A stretch of DNA of 14,183 nucleotides from Bacteroidaceae bacterium (GCA_017557475.1 JAFYYO010000425.1:1-14183); one strand, 5' to 3'; counted from the first letter of the stretch, positions 1 to 7,424 are shown. Translations and numbers: made by a program. The notes: generated by a model from the sequence alone, not told the origin.

Positions 1-21
1 GATTAGAGATTAGGGATTAGG
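1..21. repeat. Three tandem copies of a 7-bp unit (GATTAGR)
   Basis: Units GATTAGA, GATTAGG and GATTAGG lie head to tail at 1-7, 8-14 and 15-21. The last unit is the left arm of a small inverted repeat (ATTAGG 16-21, CCTAAT 29-34). It lies in the gap before fabF, where acpP is usually upstream in this phylum. Short 7-bp intergenic repeats of this style recur at 6917-7016 with a different sequence. Confidence 0.6.
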
Positions 22-50
22 GAGAAGTCCTAATTCTTAGCTCTCACCTC

Positions 51-65
51 TTAACTGACAGTTAA
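51..65. promoter_or_regulatory. Near-perfect 7-bp inverted repeat overlapping the fabF start
   Basis: TTAACTG (51-57), a single A, then CAGTTAA (59-65); the last base is the A of the fabF ATG. As RNA it could form a 5-bp stem with a TGACA loop that includes the start codon. As DNA it resembles a dyad operator. There is no Shine-Dalgarno match between it and the start. The symmetry is directly visible; a regulatory role is inference. Confidence 0.3.
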
Positions 66-1330
66 TGGAACTGAAAAGAGTTGTAGTGACAGGTATCGGT
101 GCCGTCACTCCCCTGGGCAACACTGCTGCTGAGACGTGGCAGAATATGCTTGCGGGTGTGAGCGGTGCTGCTCCTATCACACATTTTGATGCATCCAAGT
201 TCAAGGCACAATTCGCTTGCGAGGTGAAGAACTTCAATCCTGAAGATTTCATCGACAAGAAAGAAGCTCGCAAGATGGACCCCTATTGCCAATATGCCCT
301 CTCCGCAGCTATTATGGCCGTGGAGGATAGCGCGATGGATGTCGAGACTATCGACAAGAATCGTGTGGGCGTCATCTTTGGCGTAGGCATCGGAGGCATG
401 AAGACCTATGAGGAAGAAGTGACCAATTATGCCAAGACTGGCGACACCATCGGCCCTAAGTTCAACCCCTTCTTCGTGCCCAAGATGATAGCTGACATTT
501 GTGCTGGCCACATCAGCATCAAGTACGGCTTCCATGGTCCCAACTACATCACCTCGAGTGCATGTGCTTCCTCTACTAACGCACTTGCCGACGCCTTCAA
601 TCTCATTCGTTTGGGAAAGGCAGACGTCATCGTAAGTGGCGGAGCAGAAGCAGCAATCACGGCAGCTGGCGTAGGTGGTTTTACCGCGATGCACGCCTTG
701 AGCACTCGCAACGATGAGCCTCAGAAGGCAAGCCGTCCCTTCAGCGCAAGTCGCGACGGCTTCGTGATGGCAGAAGGTAGTGCAGTCCTCGTGCTTGAAG
801 AACTGGAGCATGCAAAGGCTCGTGGTGCAAAGATTTATGCTGAGATGGCAGGTGCCGGCATGAGTGCCGACGCACATCACATCACGGCTTCGCATCCCGA
901 AGGCCTAGGCGCAAAACTCGTCATGGAGAATGCCCTCGAGGATGCTGCCATGAAGCCTGAGGATATCGACTACATCAACGTTCACGGCACTTCGACTCCC
1001 GTCGGCGACGTAAGCGAATGTAAGGCTATCCTTGCCGTCTTCGGACAGCATGCCTACGAGCTTAACATCAGCAGTACGAAGTCTATGACAGGCCATCTGC
1101 TGGGTGCTGCTGGAGCCATCGAGGCAATGGCAAGTGTAATGTCTGTCAAGGAAGATATCGTTCCGCCCACCATCAATCATGAGGCAGGCGACGAAGACCC
1201 CGAGATTGACTATAAGTTGAACTTCACCTTCGGCCAGGCACAGAAGCGCACAGTTAGAGCCGCTCTGAGCAATACCTTTGGCTTCGGAGGTCATAACGCC
1301 TGCGTTATCTTTAAGAAGTACGCAGGATAA
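65..1330 (+). CDS. fabF: Beta-ketoacyl-[acyl-carrier-protein] synthase II
   Basis: This cytoplasmic condensing enzyme extends the growing acyl chain on acyl carrier protein with malonyl-ACP (type II fatty acid synthesis). The protein has 421 residues, normal for FabF. The thiolase-fold catalytic triad is clear: Cys167 in SSACASSTNA, His307 in VHGTSTPVGD and His344 in STKSMTGHLLGAAGA, with Lys339 just before it. These correspond to Cys163, His303 and His340 of E. coli FabF. The C-terminal SNTFGFGGHNACVIFKK block is typical. The start is the ATG giving MELKRVVVTGIGAVTPLGN, the expected KAS II N-terminus. rnc follows 4 nt after the stop, the usual acpP-fabF-rnc order in Bacteroidetes. FabB is excluded by the motif context and length. 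Confidence 0.97.
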   Translation: MELKRVVVTGIGAVTPLGNTAAETWQNMLAGVSGAAPITHFDASKFKAQFACEVKNFNPEDFIDKKEARKMDPYCQYALSAAIMAVEDSAMDVETIDKNRVGVIFGVGIGGMKTYEEEVTNYAKTGDTIGPKFNPFFVPKMIADICAGHISIKYGFHGPNYITSSACASSTNALADAFNLIRLGKADVIVSGGAEAAITAAGVGGFTAMHALSTRNDEPQKASRPFSASRDGFVMAEGSAVLVLEELEHAKARGAKIYAEMAGAGMSADAHHITASHPEGLGAKLVMENALEDAAMKPEDIDYINVHGTSTPVGDVSECKAILAVFGQHAYELNISSTKSMTGHLLGAAGAIEAMASVMSVKEDIVPPTINHEAGDEDPEIDYKLNFTFGQAQKRTVRAALSNTFGFGGHNACVIFKKYAG

Positions 1331-1334
1331 GGCC

Positions 1335-2126
1335 GTGTCTGCCGAAAACCTGATAGACGCGATAAGGTTACCCTTCCGCAAGGACAGGGAACTTTGTCGC
1401 GCTTTTCGTAATATGCTGGGCTTCTATCCGCACAAGATAAGCCTCTATCAGGAAGCTTTGATGCACAAGTCGATGCTCGCTCAAAGCAAAGACGGGAATC
1501 GCCTGAATAACGAACGGCTTGAGTTCCTTGGTGATGCCATCCTCGATGCTGTCGTGGGCGAGATAGTCTATCATCACTTCCCTCGCAAACGAGAAGGCTT
1601 CCTGACGAATACTCGAAGCAAGATTGTGCAAAGGGAATCGCTCGGAAGATTGGCGGCAGAGATAGGTCTCGACAAGCTCATTCGCAGAAACGAGCACAAC
1701 CAGACGCACAACAGCTACCTCGCAGGTAACGCCTTCGAGGCACTCATAGGAGCCATCTATCTCGATAGAGGATACGGCCATTGCAAGACCTTCATCAGAA
1801 AGAAGATAATGCGCCGCCTCATCGACATCGACAAGCTGGCATACAAAGAAGTGAACTTCAAGAGCAAGCTCCTGGAGTGGTGTCAAAAGCATAAGGTGGA
1901 ACTCGAGTACGTCCTACTTAATGAAACGAAGACAGAAGACGGTTCGCCTCTCTTCAATACAAAGGTCGTCATCAACGGACACGAGTGTGCTCGCGGCAAA
2001 GGTTACTCCAAGAAGGAAAGCCATCAGAAGGCAAGCAAGAATGCACTCCATCGCCTCAAGCACGACTGGAAGTTGCATGATGAAATCGTAAATTGCCAAA
2101 TTGAAAATAATAATGTCGCTGACTAG
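1335..2126 (+). CDS. rnc: Ribonuclease III
   Basis: Double-strand-specific endoribonuclease for rRNA precursor and mRNA processing; 263 residues from the GTG start. The N-terminal RNase III domain has the signature NERLEFLGDAILDAVV (Glu60, Glu63, Asp67), then the second motif GNAFEALIGAIYLD (Glu135). A double-stranded RNA-binding domain follows at about 173-245 (NFKSKLLEW to GYSKKESHQKASKNALHRL). The GTG at 1335 is preferred because it lies 4 nt after the fabF stop and gives an N-terminus (IDAIRLPFRKDRE) like Bacteroides RNase III as I remember it. The next in-frame ATG (1413) would remove that helix. The position equal to E. coli Asp114 is Asn132 here. The end overlaps the next gene by 14 nt. 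Confidence 0.95.
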   Translation: MSAENLIDAIRLPFRKDRELCRAFRNMLGFYPHKISLYQEALMHKSMLAQSKDGNRLNNERLEFLGDAILDAVVGEIVYHHFPRKREGFLTNTRSKIVQRESLGRLAAEIGLDKLIRRNEHNQTHNSYLAGNAFEALIGAIYLDRGYGHCKTFIRKKIMRRLIDIDKLAYKEVNFKSKLLEWCQKHKVELEYVLLNETKTEDGSPLFNTKVVINGHECARGKGYSKKESHQKASKNALHRLKHDWKLHDEIVNCQIENNNVAD

Positions 2127-3618
2127 TATCATACGTCCAATCTTCACGCCTCGCCTGCATAAGCTCGACCTTTATCAGGCGGAGGCAGAGGCTTTGCAGA
2201 GAAGCGTCCTCAAACGTTTGCTCGGTAAGGCATCCGAGACGGAGTGGGGTAGGGCGCATGCTTACGATAAAAACCTCAGTTATGAGGACTTTGCCCGACA
2301 AACTCCCCTTAATACTTACGAGGAACTCAAAGGTTTCATCGACAGAATGAGGCATGGCGAGAGCGACATCCTTTGGCCTGGAAGAGTGAAGTGGTATGCT
2401 AAGTCGAGCGGTACAACGAACGATAAGAGCAAGTTTATTCCTGTAAGTAAGGATGGGCTGCACGATACGCATTATGCTGGCGGTACTGATGCTGTGGTTT
2501 GGTACTTGAGAAATAATCCAAAGAGTCGCATCTTTGACGGAAAAGCCTTGATTCTTGGTGGCAGTCATGCTTCGAACTACAATCTGCCTGGCAGTCTCGT
2601 GGGCGACCTCAGTGCCATTCTTATCGAGAATATCAATCCGCTTGTCAACCTGATTCGAGTGCCGAAGAAAGCAACTGCTTTGTTGAGTGACTTCGAGATA
2701 AAGCGTGACCGTATTGCAAGAGAGGCTTTGAAGCAGAATGTCACGAACTTGAGTGGTGTTCCCTCTTGGATGCTTTCCGTCCTGAATAGGGTAATGGAGC
2801 TTAGCGGCAAAGAGTACCTTAATGAGGTATGGCCCAACCTGGAAATGTTCTTCCATGGTGGTGTGGCTTTCACTCCTTATCGTGGGCAATACGAGCGACT
2901 CATTACTTCTCCAGGGATGCACTACATGGAGACCTATAATGCTTCTGAAGGTTTCTTTGGTTTACAGGACGACCCAAGCGACTCGGCAATGAGTCTGATG
3001 ATTGATTATGGCATCTTCTTCGAGTTCATTCCTATGGATGAGTTCGACAAGGAAGAGCCTACTGTCGTTCCTCTTTGGGGTGTTGAGACGGGACGCAACT
3101 ATGCGATGGTCATCTCTACCTCAAGCGGACTTTGGCGTTATATTATAGGCGATATGATTCGCTTCACCAGTCGCAATCCCTATAAGTTCGTTATTACGGG
3201 GCGCACGAAGTCCTTCATTAATGCTTTTGGCGAGGAACTGATTGTCGATAATGCTGAGAAGGGATTGGCCGAAGCATGTAGGCAGACAGGAGCTGAAGTG
3301 CTGGAATATACGGCGGCACCCGTTTTCATGGATGCCGATGGGAAGTGCCGTCATCAGTGGGTTGTGGAGTTCAGTCGAGAGCCAAACGATATCGAAGAGT
3401 TCGCTCGCATTCTCGATGAGAGTCTTCAGCAGATAAATTCCGATTACGAGGCAAAACGATATAAGGATATCACACTTCAAAGGCTCGAACTCATCAAGGC
3501 ACGTCCTGGTGTCTTCAACGATTGGCTCAAGCAGAAAGGCAAGTTAGGCGGTCAGCATAAAGTGCCTCGACTCTGCAACAATCGCGATATCATCGAACAA
3601 GTGCTGGCGTTGCAGTAA
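2113..3618 (+). CDS. GH3 auxin-responsive-promoter family protein (acyl-adenylating amido synthetase fold)
   Basis: The protein has 501 residues, normal for bacterial GH3 proteins. Members share the adenylate-forming (ANL) fold; plant GH3 enzymes activate an acyl acid with ATP and join it to an amino acid. The substrate in Bacteroidetes is unknown to me. Visible motifs are the phosphate-binding loop KSSGTTNDKSKFIPVS (about 97-112), YNASEGFFG near 275 (adenine/acyl pocket), SSGLWRYIIGD near 338 and the hinge region TGRTKSFINAFGEEL. There is no signal peptide, so it is probably cytoplasmic. The ATG at 2113 starts inside rnc (14-nt overlap), suggesting translational coupling. The Ig-like lipoprotein gene follows after 17 nt. 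The family is firm; the reaction is inferred. Confidence 0.9.
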   Translation: MSLTSIIRPIFTPRLHKLDLYQAEAEALQRSVLKRLLGKASETEWGRAHAYDKNLSYEDFARQTPLNTYEELKGFIDRMRHGESDILWPGRVKWYAKSSGTTNDKSKFIPVSKDGLHDTHYAGGTDAVVWYLRNNPKSRIFDGKALILGGSHASNYNLPGSLVGDLSAILIENINPLVNLIRVPKKATALLSDFEIKRDRIAREALKQNVTNLSGVPSWMLSVLNRVMELSGKEYLNEVWPNLEMFFHGGVAFTPYRGQYERLITSPGMHYMETYNASEGFFGLQDDPSDSAMSLMIDYGIFFEFIPMDEFDKEEPTVVPLWGVETGRNYAMVISTSSGLWRYIIGDMIRFTSRNPYKFVITGRTKSFINAFGEELIVDNAEKGLAEACRQTGAEVLEYTAAPVFMDADGKCRHQWVVEFSREPNDIEEFARILDESLQQINSDYEAKRYKDITLQRLELIKARPGVFNDWLKQKGKLGGQHKVPRLCNNRDIIEQVLALQ

Positions 3619-3635
3619 TAAGGTAAATAGGAGAA

Positions 3636-5582
3636 ATGAAGACGAAACACTATCTTGCAGGCTTGATGCTGCTTTTCTTGGCGGCATGTGCAAGCATCGG
3701 TACTCCCGATGGCGGCATCTATGACGAGATTCCGCCTAAGGTGGTGTCTTCCTCTCCTGCAGACCGTTCCGTCGGCATTAGCGCTCGTAAGATGCAGATT
3801 CGTTTCGACGAGTACATCAAGCTCGAGAATGCCAACGAGAAAGTTATCGTGTCGCCTCCTCAGATTGAGCCTGCCAATATTCGTGCCGACGGCAAGAGTG
3901 TGAAGATTACGCTCTACGATACTTTGCAGGCAAACACGACTTATACCATCGATTTCAGTGATGCCATCGTCGATAACAACGAGGGTAATCCTATGGGACA
4001 CTACACCTACAGCTTCAGTACGGGCAGTGAGATTGATACGATGGAAGTGTCGGGTGTGGTGCTTAGTGCAGACAATATGGAGCCGATAAAGGGAATGCTG
4101 GTAGGTCTTTATCCGATGGATTCTCTCTTCAGCGACTCCATTATGAGGCATAAGCCTTTCAGTCGAGTCTCTCGCACCAATGGTTCCGGTCAGTTCTGCA
4201 TTAAGGGTGTCAAGCCGGGCAAGTATCGTGCTTTTGCTTTGGAAGATAAAGACGGCGACTTCCTCTTTTCTCAAAAGAGCGAGCGTATTGCTTTTATGCA
4301 GGACACTTTCACGACTTCTTGCAAGTGGGACATTCGAATGGATACCGTTTGGCGTGATTCGACGCATTACGACTCCATTTGTGCCGTTCCTTATGTCCAT
4401 TATTACCCGGACGACTTGGTGCTCAACGCATTCCTCGAAGCTGGTCAGGAGCAGCATCTTCTCAAGTTGGAGCGACCCGACCCTGATGTTATGCGACTCT
4501 TCTTTACTGCTCCTGCCGACTCTCTTCCCATTATTAAAGGTATAAACTTCGACGAGAAATGTCTTGTTGCAGACGCTTCTCTCCATAACGATACCATAAC
4601 CTATTGGATTACGGACACGGCCTTCACGCATCGCGAAGACACGATTAAGTTCGAGCTTACTTTCCTCGAGACCGACAGCTTGGGCGTTCTGCAGCCTCAT
4701 ACGGAACTGAAGGAAGAGTCTCCGAGAGTAACTTGGGCGAAGATGTTGAAGGATAAGGAGAAGCAAATGCAAGAGTGGCAGAAGCAACATGAAAAGCGTC
4801 TTAAGAAGGCCAAGATGCCTATGCAGAAGGAAGAAAATCCGTATGTGACGACCTACCTCGACATTTCGGCTAAGCCTTCAGGCGGTATCGACCCGAATCA
4901 GAATGTTCAATACATTTCCAAGCAGCCTATTGCAAGAGCCGATACGTCGCGAATGCATCTGTATATCAAGCAGGATTCTTTTTGGATTCCGGAGCCTTTC
5001 CTCTTCTTGCCCGACAGAGATGTGAAGTCTTATACGCTTTATGCCGAGTGGGAACAGAAGCGTCAGTATCGCTTCACGATTGATAGTGCTGCCGTCGTTG
5101 GCGTGATGGGCCATCCATGTAGGGCAATCAAGAACGAGTTCTCTGTGAAGAGTGAAGACGAATTCGGCTCGCTCTTCGTACACGTTATACTGCCAAAGTC
5201 GGATCAGGTCATTGTTCAACTGATGAGCAAAGCCGATAAGTGTGTGGCAGAGCAGGTTGCAGGAAAGGATGGCCGAGCCGACTTCTTCTACATGAAGCCT
5301 AATGATTATTATCTGCGATGCTTCATAGATAGTAATGGTAATGGCGTGTGGGATACTGGCGATTACAATTCAGGTCTGCAGCCCGAGCAAGTTTTCTATT
5401 TCCCGAAACCCATTGCTGTCAAGGCTAAATGGGATGTAGAGCAGGACTGGGCCCCTCTTGAAATCTCTCGTATGAAGCAGAAGCCTTTGGAAATCACCAA
5501 GCAGAAGCCGGATAAGGAAAAGAATGTAAAGCAGCGCAACAAAGAGCGTGAAGAGAAGAAACGGCGAGAAGGACAGAAATGA
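3636..5582 (+). CDS. Ig-like (SbsA/Big_5) domain surface lipoprotein
   Basis: A 648-residue exported lipoprotein. A short signal sequence ends in a lipobox LAAC with Cys18 as the lipidated residue, so it should be anchored in the envelope. The first domain (about 30-130, from PPKVVSSSPADRSVGIS to TYSFSTG) matches the Big_5 Ig-like fold, including the Y-TIDFSDAIVDNNEGN segment. A transthyretin-like segment follows (about 145-215, VSGVVLS to KPGKYRAFALEDKDGD). Near 563-576 is a calcium-loop-like FIDSNGNGVWDTGD, as in serine-aspartate or thrombospondin-type repeats. The C-terminal 35 residues are strongly charged (Lys, Glu, Arg). The stop overlaps the next ATG (ATGA), so it is coupled to the DUF3108 gene. 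A purine-rich GGAGA sits 1 nt before the ATG, too close for a normal ribosome site. The exact role is unknown; a structural or adhesive surface role is a guess. Confidence 0.85.
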   Translation: MKTKHYLAGLMLLFLAACASIGTPDGGIYDEIPPKVVSSSPADRSVGISARKMQIRFDEYIKLENANEKVIVSPPQIEPANIRADGKSVKITLYDTLQANTTYTIDFSDAIVDNNEGNPMGHYTYSFSTGSEIDTMEVSGVVLSADNMEPIKGMLVGLYPMDSLFSDSIMRHKPFSRVSRTNGSGQFCIKGVKPGKYRAFALEDKDGDFLFSQKSERIAFMQDTFTTSCKWDIRMDTVWRDSTHYDSICAVPYVHYYPDDLVLNAFLEAGQEQHLLKLERPDPDVMRLFFTAPADSLPIIKGINFDEKCLVADASLHNDTITYWITDTAFTHREDTIKFELTFLETDSLGVLQPHTELKEESPRVTWAKMLKDKEKQMQEWQKQHEKRLKKAKMPMQKEENPYVTTYLDISAKPSGGIDPNQNVQYISKQPIARADTSRMHLYIKQDSFWIPEPFLFLPDRDVKSYTLYAEWEQKRQYRFTIDSAAVVGVMGHPCRAIKNEFSVKSEDEFGSLFVHVILPKSDQVIVQLMSKADKCVAEQVAGKDGRADFFYMKPNDYYLRCFIDSNGNGVWDTGDYNSGLQPEQVFYFPKPIAVKAKWDVEQDWAPLEISRMKQKPLEITKQKPDKEKNVKQRNKEREEKKRREGQK

Positions 5583-6397
5583 AATCCAAGCGTATCATAG
5601 TCATCTTCTTCGCGATACTTATTTTCGTGACGAAGTCATCTGCTCAATGTTCAGCAGAGAATACTGCTTTTAATGCAGGCGAGGAGTTGAACTACGACCT
5701 TTTCTTCAACTGGAAGTTCGTGTGGGTCAGCGCAGGTACGGCTACGATGAGTGTAAAGCCGACGAATTTCGAAGGCAAATCTGCCTACAAAGCTCATCTC
5801 ATCACACGCACCAGTTCTCGCCTCGACCGCTTTTTCCTGATGCGCGACACCATGCAGAGCATCATCACGGAGGATATGGCGCCTCGTTATTACAAGAAGA
5901 GTGCCAACGAAGGTGGCCGCTATTATGTGGACGAAGTCTGGTATTCCTATCCTGGAGGAAAGACGCATCTTCGCCAACGCTTCCAGAATCGTGATGGCGT
6001 TGTGACTGAGAAGACCTACGATAGTCCCAAGTGTATCTACGATATGATGAGCCTTTTGCTGAGGGCGCGTTCTTTCAAGGTGGAGAACTTACGCAAGGGC
6101 GAGAAGATTCGAATGCCGATGGCCGACGGACATAAGGTAGAGGATATTACGCTCATCTATCGTGGTCGCGAGAACTTTACGATGAAGGGTAGCGGAGTGA
6201 CCTATCGTTGTCTCGTCTTCTCTTTTGTGGAATATCCGCAAGGGAAAGAGAAGGAAATCATCACTTTCTACATCTCCGACGACGAGAATCACATTCCTGT
6301 CCGTCTCGACCTCTTCCTTCGCTTTGGCGTGGCGAAGGCTTATCTCAACAAGAGCAAGGGTTTGAGGCACGAATGCACCTCGATTGTTAAGGATTAA
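5579..6397 (+). CDS. DUF3108 domain-containing secreted protein
   Basis: A 272-residue protein with a clear signal peptide (about 1-22, hydrophobic IIVIFFAILIFVT, cleavage after SSA). The mature part begins AFNAGEELNYDLFFNWKFVWVSAGTATM, the DUF3108 hallmark (GE-L-Y, W at the strand end, AG-A). It continues as a beta-rich domain with repeated Tyr and Arg in strands (YYVDEVWYSYPGGKTHLRQ). DUF3108 proteins are predicted periplasmic or outer-membrane-associated; no enzymatic activity is known to me. Cys24 follows Gln23 and does not form a lipobox, so it is probably periplasmic. The ATGA overlap with the lipoprotein gene implies a joint function. The 3' end overlaps the convergent antiterminator gene by 4 nt. 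Confidence 0.88.
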   Translation: MKSKRIIVIFFAILIFVTKSSAQCSAENTAFNAGEELNYDLFFNWKFVWVSAGTATMSVKPTNFEGKSAYKAHLITRTSSRLDRFFLMRDTMQSIITEDMAPRYYKKSANEGGRYYVDEVWYSYPGGKTHLRQRFQNRDGVVTEKTYDSPKCIYDMMSLLLRARSFKVENLRKGEKIRMPMADGHKVEDITLIYRGRENFTMKGSGVTYRCLVFSFVEYPQGKEKEIITFYISDDENHIPVRLDLFLRFGVAKAYLNKSKGLRHECTSIVKD

Positions 6398-6909
6398 ACT
6401 GGAGTGACGTCTTCTGCCTTGACCTCGATTGTGGCAGAACAAGCCCCAGGAATCGTGACGATGAGGCGTCGGCTTCGATGACCTTCGATGCGCTGGAAGT
6501 AGCCGCGAATGCCTTGTAGAGGGCCGCTTACCACAATGACTTCCTGTCCTGGCTTGAACTGAATCTCGTCTGCCGACACGATTTCGATGAAGTCGGGACT
6601 TGCGGTACAGACCTTCATGAAGTCGTTCATCTGCCGCTTTGGCACGATGATTTTCTCCATCTTCCCGTTCATCTTTCGCATCATGTACTGAAGTTCAGGG
6701 CGCGACTTCTTCAGAGCCTGCACCTTTTCCTCAGTTGCGTGAATGAAAATGAGATTGTGGATGGCCGGTTCGAATGAGTTTTTCAGGCGAAGTCCTCGCT
6801 TATTGATGCGCCGCATCGGTACAAAAGCCGGCACCCCAAGGGCATCCATCTCCGCCTTGACCTTCATTTCGCGTCGATAAGTGACGCGCATCGCGAACCA
6901 GTTTTCCAT
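6394..6909 (-). CDS. UpxY/NusG-family transcription antiterminator (orphan)
   Basis: A 171-residue NusG paralogue. It has an N-terminal NGN domain (MENWFAMRVTYRREMKVKAEMDALGVPAFVPM, residues 1-32) and a C-terminal KOW domain (about 119-146, PGQEVIVVSGPLQGIRGYFQ), ending in VKAEDVTPV. UpxY proteins of Bacteroides bind paused RNA polymerase at the 5' leader of capsule operons and stop early termination. No upxZ or polysaccharide genes are visible here, so the target is unknown. The start is the ATG at 6909. An in-frame upstream GTG (6957) would add FSFFTLSFSLFTF, which is only translated repeat DNA, so I reject it. The gene lies 116 nt downstream of tRNA-Pro on the same strand, with no recognisable promoter between. 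Core NusG is unlikely because of the short, UpxY-like sequence. Confidence 0.9.
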   Translation of the reverse strand: MENWFAMRVTYRREMKVKAEMDALGVPAFVPMRRINKRGLRLKNSFEPAIHNLIFIHATEEKVQALKKSRPELQYMMRKMNGKMEKIIVPKRQMNDFMKVCTASPDFIEIVSADEIQFKPGQEVIVVSGPLQGIRGYFQRIEGHRSRRLIVTIPGACSATIEVKAEDVTPV

Positions 6910-6916
6910 AGGAAAA

Positions 6917-7016
6917 GTGAAGAGTGAAAAACTAAGAGTGAAGAATGAGAATTGCACCAGGATGTCTGTGGTTACTTTGATTCTTCACTCTTCACTCTTC
7001 ACTCTTCGTTCTTCAC
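6917..7016. repeat. Inverted pair of 7-bp repeat clusters
   Basis: The right side has TCTTCAC-type units at 6982, 6989, 6996, 7003 (TCTTCGT) and 7010, five in exact 7-bp register. The left side has the complementary unit GTGAAGA at 6917, 6924 (one mismatch) and 6938. Together they can form a long imperfect hairpin with a loop near 6950-6980. On the minus strand this hairpin sits between tRNA-Pro and the UpxY start, so it may be a processing signal, an attenuator or simply an expanded short repeat. Copy number is likely to vary among strains. Confidence 0.7.
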
Positions 7017-7025
7017 TTTAAATTG

Positions 7026-7098
7026 TCGGAAAGAGGAGACTCGAACTCCCGACCCCCACGTCCCGAACGTGGTACGCTACCAACTGCGCTACTTTCCG
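7026..7098 (-). tRNA. tRNA-Pro (anticodon CGG)
   Basis: On the minus strand a full cloverleaf folds: acceptor CGGAAAG/CTTTCCG with discriminator A, D stem GCGC/GCGT, anticodon stem CCACG/CGTGG with loop TTCGGGA, variable GGGTC, T stem GGGAG/CTCCT (one G-U pair) with loop TTCGAGT. The anticodon CGG (7063-7065) reads CCG. It has 73 nt with no encoded CCA (the following bases read CAA), so the tail must be added after transcription. Its promoter is probably at 7295-7325, giving a leader of nearly 190 nt. Confidence 0.97.
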
Positions 7099-7294
7099 AA
7101 AGTTTCCGTTAAGCCAAATGAACAGAGGGGAAAACTTGTTTCAACTCTGTCATGGCGAGGAAACGAAGGCGAAGCAAAGCTACGCCAATGGTCCTAAAAA
7201 CCGCTGCAAGGACAGTGCAAACCGAACGCAGAGAGCCTCGCTCTATGCTGAGGCGCAGCCTGTTCTCGCAAAGCAATCCTCTCTAATTGCGATG
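7099..7294 (-). other. Hairpin-rich leader region upstream of tRNA-Pro
   Basis: About 190 nt between the putative promoter and tRNA-Pro, with no credible gene on either strand. It contains two compact imperfect hairpins. The first is at 7168-7186 (GGCGAAGC, AAA, GCTACGCC, one A-A mismatch). The second is at 7228-7248 (GCAGAGAGC, CTC, GCTCTATGC, one G-A mismatch). A weaker pair, GTCCT 7191-7195 with AGGAC 7209-7213, lies between them. The style is that of dispersed palindromic intergenic elements; it could also be a tRNA precursor leader. I recognise no named RNA family. Confidence 0.4.
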
Positions 7295-7325
7295 CAAAAG
7301 TACGAAAAATAACTGATATGACAAG
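7295..7325 (-). promoter_or_regulatory. Bacteroidetes-type promoter for tRNA-Pro
   Basis: The minus strand reads CTTG (7325-7322), 19 nt, then TACTTTTG (7302-7295). This fits the sigma-ABfr pattern of a TTTG-like -33 box and a TAnnTTTG -7 box. It is divergent from the tRNA-Phe promoter 50 bp away, which has the same CTTG variant at -33. Confidence 0.6.
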
Positions 7326-7374
7326 GCTATTTACAGGAAAATACACCTTTTCCTTCATTTTTTTTAGCGAAATG

Positions 7375-7406
7375 CTTGCAGGGTTCGGATTTTTGGCTTA
7401 CCTTTG
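7375..7406 (+). promoter_or_regulatory. Bacteroidetes-type promoter for tRNA-Phe
   Basis: CTTG at 7375-7378, 20 nt, then TACCTTTG at 7399-7406, matching the TTTG/TAnnTTTG consensus. Initiation would fall close to 7413, about 12 nt before the tRNA, a normal short tRNA leader. Confidence 0.7.
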
Positions 7407-7424
7407 CACTCGCATTTGAAAAAG

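Noticed and set aside
1278..1334. Earlier TTG start for rnc inside fabF
   Set aside because: The added residues lie over the fabF C-terminus in another frame and do not resemble RNase III; GTG 1335 just after the fabF stop gives the family N-terminus.
2056..4790. Long minus-strand open frames opposite the GH3 and lipoprotein genes
   Set aside because: They mirror well-supported plus-strand genes, have no recognisable domains and reflect codon bias of the true strand.
6910..6957. Upstream GTG start for the antiterminator
   Set aside because: It would add 16 residues encoded by the 7-bp repeat DNA; UpxY proteins begin close to the ENWFAMRV segment, so ATG 6909 fits.
6952..7312. Small plus-strand frames over tRNA-Pro and its leader
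   Set aside because: The peptide is the antisense translation of a tRNA flanked by translated short repeats; this is a well-known annotation artefact.
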